64,000 nucleotides of DNA, taken from assembly GCA_902834555.1 (NCBI GenBank), contig CADFJN010000013.1:1-64000 (forward strand). The letters run 5' to 3'. Made by a program: the position numbers and the translations under genes. The notes beneath the pieces were generated by a model, which made no database searches, was not told the origin of the DNA, and was given only the letters and a program-made list of their open reading frames with translations. The first letter of the stretch is position 1; every line of letters starts with the position of its first letter. This stretch comes from Atopobiaceae bacterium (GTDB taxonomy: Bacteria; Actinomycetota; Coriobacteriia; Coriobacteriales; Atopobiaceae). This document shows, piece after piece, positions 59,018 to 64,000 of the stretch.

Positions 59018-59413
59018 AACTGCACCTCTATATCCTGCGGTTTGACCCGTCTGCATTCCGGCTTCGTTCACTCTTGTGCCCCAAAGGTGTGGTGACAACG
59101 CTGATTGGGAGTGCGTGATACCGACATTTTCGGTGGCTTGGCACGAAAAACCGTATCCCAACCGTCAGATTGCGCCAAGGAAGTACCCCAGGAAGCAATC
59201 CCGGCAGCCCAGCAGGTGTTCGAATTACGCACGGCTGAGGCCGATACGAGTAAATGCCCAGGACGACACAAAGCGTTATCTCGACCGTGCGTAGGGCGTT
59301 GAACCTTCCGTCAGCAGTCTGAGCACACAAATCAGCGTACACGTGTTCTCATTATACTGTCGGGGGAGTAGAATGGTTAGCTACAAATGCTGCGTCGCGC
59401 GGGGAGGTGCAAG
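59018..59413. other. divergent intergenic region before the TerB operon
   Basis: About 0.4 kb with no supported gene. The right part is AT-rich and has two -10 candidates for the operon, TATACT (59353-59358) and TAGAAT (59368-59373, 17 bp after TTCTCA). No repeat seen elsewhere in the window occurs here. Confidence 0.5.
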
Positions 59414-61264
59414 TTGGACGAGGGAAGTACGGGCCGTTCAGCGGATGGCGCTCGCTCGCGTGCCAAGGAGGTCCTCGAGCAGATCCTAGCCTCAAAGGAT
59501 GGCCGCGCGCTCGCCAGCATGAGCCAGACTACCTACTCTGACCAGCCAATCCTTCGTACGGGTGCAGACTTCGCCCGTGAACGCGCAATGCGTCGCCAAG
59601 AGGGACGCAACGCCGCGCGCAGCGCCCGTGAGCAGCGCGTCGAGAGACGGCACCAACAGGTGAGCTTCCCTGCGCCTGCCTGGGGAGCGTCCTCGACTCC
59701 CGAGTCCGTGCAGTCGGCGTGGCCGTCGTTCTCGTTTGTCGCACCGTCCTTCTTCAACGAGGAGAGCGCGGAGCTCTTGGATTCCGAGCTGCCGCCCAGA
59801 CTGCAGGAGCTGCGGCACCTAGAGAAGGTGGGCCTACGCCCGGGAGAGCTCTTCTGCCGCCAGGCTCGCCTTGCCGCAGAGTTCGAGGATAACCTGCCAT
59901 TTGAGGGTTTCCATCCCTATCGCTACCTGCCAACTTACAAGGACCTCGGTAACCGAGAACTGCGTGGGTACTTCACTTGGCGCGCGTCCTGGCGTCGCGG
60001 CACGGCCATCGATGCGCCGGCAACCTACGTCACCATCCTGGCGTTCGAGCTCATCAACGGCGTGGGGGCCACTCCGGGGACCGAGGTTCTCTCCTGTCTG
60101 CGTAAGCTCGAGCAGCGCTGCTTCGAGCAGGATGCGCGCGGCATTGGGCCCAGCGTGACGATGGACCTACGGCGCTGGGAGCGCGACTATGCCATCTGCA
60201 TGGGGCTTGACGTTCAGCAGACGGTTGCGGAGGCAGACCGTGCGTTTGGCGCAGGCGTCGAGACGCTGCGGGCAATGGAGCGGGCCGAGCTTTCATCGCG
60301 TGGGCTTCTCGAGGACCATCAGGCAGAGAAGGTGTCCGCCCCAACAGATGACGAGGTCATGGTGGCCATGGGCAACGTCTCTACCATGGACATCTCCCGC
60401 TCGCCCTTTGTCCGCGCGCATCGTGAGTCCTTCGCTGCCGTTGCCGCTGCCGTGGCGCGGCGCATGGCAGTGCACTGCAACCGTCGCCGGAAGACGGGCT
60501 GGGTCGACGGCCTGGTGGGCTACCGCACGTCCTGGCCGTTTACCCCTCTGGCCGGAGTTCCGCTCGAGCGCGGCTGGGAGGGCTCCGACCGCACGGTTCG
60601 CGTTTGCCCCGGCCAGACGGTAAGCTTCCTCTTTGGTCGATGGACGGAGCGACGGGCGTACTCCACTAACGAGCGAAACCGCGACCTGGCGCGCCTCCTG
60701 CGCGCCATCGACCGCCAGATGCGCATCGACTGGGACTTTGGCCACCCCCTCAAGGAGCAGACGCTTCCTCGCTACCTCCAGAAGATGGTAACTGAGGAAA
60801 GCCAGGCGCAGCACGAGCGCGAGGAGGAGGCCGAGAGACGCCGGTTCAAGGTTGACCTCTCCAAGCTGGGCGGCATTCGCAGCGCGGCGGCGGTCACGCG
60901 CGAGGCTCTCCTGGTGGACGAGGAGCGCGAGGGGTACGTACCAGGTGATGCGGCAGCGGAGCCCGCTGCCGTGGCGCTGGCGCCAGAGCATGCGGTTGCA
61001 CCTCCGGCGGCAACACCGGTGCCCGCACCGCAGCCGGCCAAGACCGACCTTGGCCTTACCGCGCAAGAGCGTGCCCTTCTCGACGCGCTTCTCGCCCATA
61101 AAGAGCCGCCTGCCGCCGCGGGGGCGTCCCTCGACATGCTTGTTGACTCAATCAATGAGAAGCTCTTTGACCTCGTGGGAGATACGGTGCTGGAGTTTGG
61201 CGACGCCGGCCCCACCCTTGTCGAGGACTACGAGCAAGACCTGAGAGGATATCTACAGCCATGA
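59414..61264 (+). CDS. TerB_N/TerB_C domain protein
   Basis: 616 residues. TerB_N region (~125-340): 'GFHPYRYLPTYKDLGNRELRGYFTWRASWRRGTAIDAPATYVTILAFELINGVG' is typical. A long middle region follows, then a TerB_C-like end (~555-616: 'LTAQERALLDALLAHK', 'LDMLVDSINEKLFDLVGDTVLEFG', 'TLVEDYEQDLRGYL'). The Ala/Pro linker ~515-550 is disordered. Tellurite-resistance-like TerB domains occur in phage-defence and stress systems; the function is not known. TTG at 59414 is chosen because GGGGAGG ends 7 bp before it; ATG at 59387 is the alternative. First gene of a three-gene operon, 4-bp overlap with the next. Confidence 0.82.
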   Translation: MDEGSTGRSADGARSRAKEVLEQILASKDGRALASMSQTTYSDQPILRTGADFARERAMRRQEGRNAARSAREQRVERRHQQVSFPAPAWGASSTPESVQSAWPSFSFVAPSFFNEESAELLDSELPPRLQELRHLEKVGLRPGELFCRQARLAAEFEDNLPFEGFHPYRYLPTYKDLGNRELRGYFTWRASWRRGTAIDAPATYVTILAFELINGVGATPGTEVLSCLRKLEQRCFEQDARGIGPSVTMDLRRWERDYAICMGLDVQQTVAEADRAFGAGVETLRAMERAELSSRGLLEDHQAEKVSAPTDDEVMVAMGNVSTMDISRSPFVRAHRESFAAVAAAVARRMAVHCNRRRKTGWVDGLVGYRTSWPFTPLAGVPLERGWEGSDRTVRVCPGQTVSFLFGRWTERRAYSTNERNRDLARLLRAIDRQMRIDWDFGHPLKEQTLPRYLQKMVTEESQAQHEREEEAERRRFKVDLSKLGGIRSAAAVTREALLVDEEREGYVPGDAAAEPAAVALAPEHAVAPPAATPVPAPQPAKTDLGLTAQERALLDALLAHKEPPAAAGASLDMLVDSINEKLFDLVGDTVLEFGDAGPTLVEDYEQDLRGYLQP

Positions 61265-62646
61265 CGCAAGCAACCAAAGAGCAGACGCCGCGCGTTCCTC
61301 GGCGCATCGCGCAGGTGATCATCAACTCCCTGAAGGGCGGCGTCGTTCCGCGCGTGGGCCTGCCCTACATCACCGTGGGTCGCGACCGCGAGGTTGCCGC
61401 CCTCCTGCACGACCTCGACCTCGTTGCCGATGGTGGCGCCAGCTTCCGCTTTCTTGTGGGCCGCTACGGCAGTGGCAAGAGCTTCCTGCTCCAGACCATC
61501 CGCAACCATGCCATGGGCAGGGGCTTTGTTGTGGCAGATGCAGACCTTTCACCCGAAAGGCGCCTGCAGGGCACGGGCGGCCAGGGTCTCGCCACCTACC
61601 GCGAGCTCATCCGCAACCTCAGCACCAAGACCAGGCCAGAGGGTGGTGCCCTCAACCTGGTGCTCGACCGTTGGGTCTCCAACGTGCAGTCGCAGGTGAC
61701 GCTCGAGGACGGCCTCGCCCCGGAAGACCCGGCCTTCGCCGATGCCATGGAGCGGCGCATCATGGCCACCATGACCTCGGTGCAGGAGCTGGTCCATGGC
61801 TACGACTTTGCGCGCCTTCTCACCATGTACTGGCGCGCCCACCTCGAGGGTGACGACGAGACCAAGGCAAACGTCACCAAGTGGTTCCGTGGCGAGTACC
61901 GTAACAAGACTGAGGCCAGGCGCGAGCTGGGCGTGGGCATCGTGATTGGTGACGATGACTGGTACGACTACCTCAAGATTCTTGCGACCTTCCTTGTGGG
62001 GGCCGGCTACAAGGGCCTTGTCATACTCCTCGACGAGATGGTGAACCTCTACAAGATCCCCAACGCGGTGAGCAGGCAGTACAACTACGAGAAGGTGCTC
62101 ACCATGTACAACGACACGCTCCAGGGCAAGGCGCACCACCTGGGCATCATCATGAGCGGAACGCCTCAGGCTGTGGAGGACAGGCGGCGTGGGCTCTACT
62201 CGTACGAGGCGCTTCGGAGCCGTCTCACGCAGGGGCGCTTCTCGCAGGACGGCCTGGTGGACATGCTCGCGCCGGTCATCCGCTTGGAGCCGCTCACCCA
62301 CGAGGAGCTGCTGGTGCTGGTCGAGAAGCTTGCGGACATCCACGCGGGGCTCTTTGGGTACCAGCGCACCATCACCCAGGACGAACTCGTGCGCTTCCTC
62401 GAGACCGAGTACGGCCGCGTGGGCGCGGACACCCACCTCACTCCACGCGAGGTCATCCGTGACTTTGTCGAGATGCTCGACATCCTCTCGCAGAACCCCG
62501 GTGTTACGGTTGAGCAGCTGCTTGGCAGCGGGCAGTTCACGTCGCCGGTGAAGGCGCCGGTGGAGCAGGACGCGGCGCCGTTTGCTGCGCCAGGAGGCGG
62601 GCAGGCCCCAGCCGCGCAGGACGAGTTCGCTGAGTTTGACATCTAG
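61261..62646 (+). CDS. BrxD-like (DUF2791 P-loop) ATP-binding protein
   Basis: 461 residues. 'PRRIAQVIINSLKGGVVPRVGLPYITVGRDREVAALLHDL' is the start typical of BREX ATPase BrxD and its relatives; Walker A 'LVGRYGSGKSFLLQ' (K73), Walker B 'GLVILLDEMVNLYKI' (D258, E259), a sensor region 'HLGIIMSGTPQAVED' and a winged-helix C-terminus ('LTPREVIRDFVEMLDIL'). In BREX type 2 brxD neighbours the helicase gene brxHI; here too the next gene is a helicase, but no pglX, pglZ or brxC is visible. Overlaps the TerB gene by 4 bp and lies 6 bp before the helicase. Confidence 0.85.
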   Translation: MTQATKEQTPRVPRRIAQVIINSLKGGVVPRVGLPYITVGRDREVAALLHDLDLVADGGASFRFLVGRYGSGKSFLLQTIRNHAMGRGFVVADADLSPERRLQGTGGQGLATYRELIRNLSTKTRPEGGALNLVLDRWVSNVQSQVTLEDGLAPEDPAFADAMERRIMATMTSVQELVHGYDFARLLTMYWRAHLEGDDETKANVTKWFRGEYRNKTEARRELGVGIVIGDDDWYDYLKILATFLVGAGYKGLVILLDEMVNLYKIPNAVSRQYNYEKVLTMYNDTLQGKAHHLGIIMSGTPQAVEDRRRGLYSYEALRSRLTQGRFSQDGLVDMLAPVIRLEPLTHEELLVLVEKLADIHAGLFGYQRTITQDELVRFLETEYGRVGADTHLTPREVIRDFVEMLDILSQNPGVTVEQLLGSGQFTSPVKAPVEQDAAPFAAPGGGQAPAAQDEFAEFDI

Positions 62647-62652
62647 GCCGCC

Positions 62653-64000
<1,348 letters not shown>

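Overview
The window is GC-rich and gene-dense and looks like an actinobacterium of the class Coriobacteriia, most probably Atopobiaceae (Olsenella-like). This is recognition from gene content and protein style; no database was searched. The signs are the rapZ-whiA pair, a short-form HisG that depends on HisZ (fused here), many Tat-type lipoproteins, a glycolytic gap-pgk-tpiA block followed by secG, and large oligopeptide ABC transporter loci.

Layout. 0.36-8.5 kb: a histidine operon, hisZG(fused)-D-C-B-H-A-F-I-E, missing only a histidinol-phosphatase. It runs with short gaps into a FemAB-type gene and an ATP-grasp ligase gene (8.5-10.8 kb). A second FemAB gene, tRNA-Asn and a second ATP-grasp gene lie on the minus strand (10.8-13.3 kb), so this block is a candidate peptidoglycan cross-bridge locus. 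13.5-17.3 kb: uvrC, nanE and a Gfo/Idh/MocA dehydrogenase. 17.3-18.2 kb: a repeat-rich non-coding stretch. 18.2-23.5 kb: rapZ-whiA and gap-pgk-tpiA. 23.5-44 kb: a peptide-utilisation island with three creatininase-family amidohydrolases, M18 and M42 aminopeptidases, secG, three Tat-type solute-binding lipoproteins and two oligopeptide permease operons, the second with a fused DppD-DppF ATPase. 44.4-48.2 kb: tRNA-Leu, a two-ACT-domain protein and a domain-swapped GH3 glycosidase. 48.4-51.5 kb: a partner-switching pair, a PAS/GAF/SpoIIE-type phosphatase and a STAS-HATPase fusion. 51.7-51.9 kb: tRNA-Cys and tRNA-Gly. 52.1-56.8 kb: a CmpB-like membrane protein, a NifS-like cysteine desulfurase, mnmA and a UPF0104-type flippase-like protein. 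56.9-59.0 kb: an L-lactate/2-hydroxyacid dehydrogenase and a DUF389 membrane protein on the minus strand. 59.4 kb to the end: a TerB_N/TerB_C protein, a BrxD-like P-loop ATPase and an Lhr/BrxHI-like helicase cut by the window edge.

The three-gene operon at the right end is the best candidate for an incompletely described system, probably defence-related. The second layer of interest is non-coding: several families of small palindromic intergenic repeats. These are a 29-bp palindrome present in both orientations, hairpins with conserved cores but different arms between hisA and hisF, a 55-bp unit pair seen at two loci, a 52-bp family, and a 75-bp AT-rich pair before rapZ. No transposase, integrase, phage gene or CRISPR array was seen. 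Long open frames antisense to genes are explained by GC-rich codon use and are left out. Promoter calls come from reading -35/-10 hexamers by eye.
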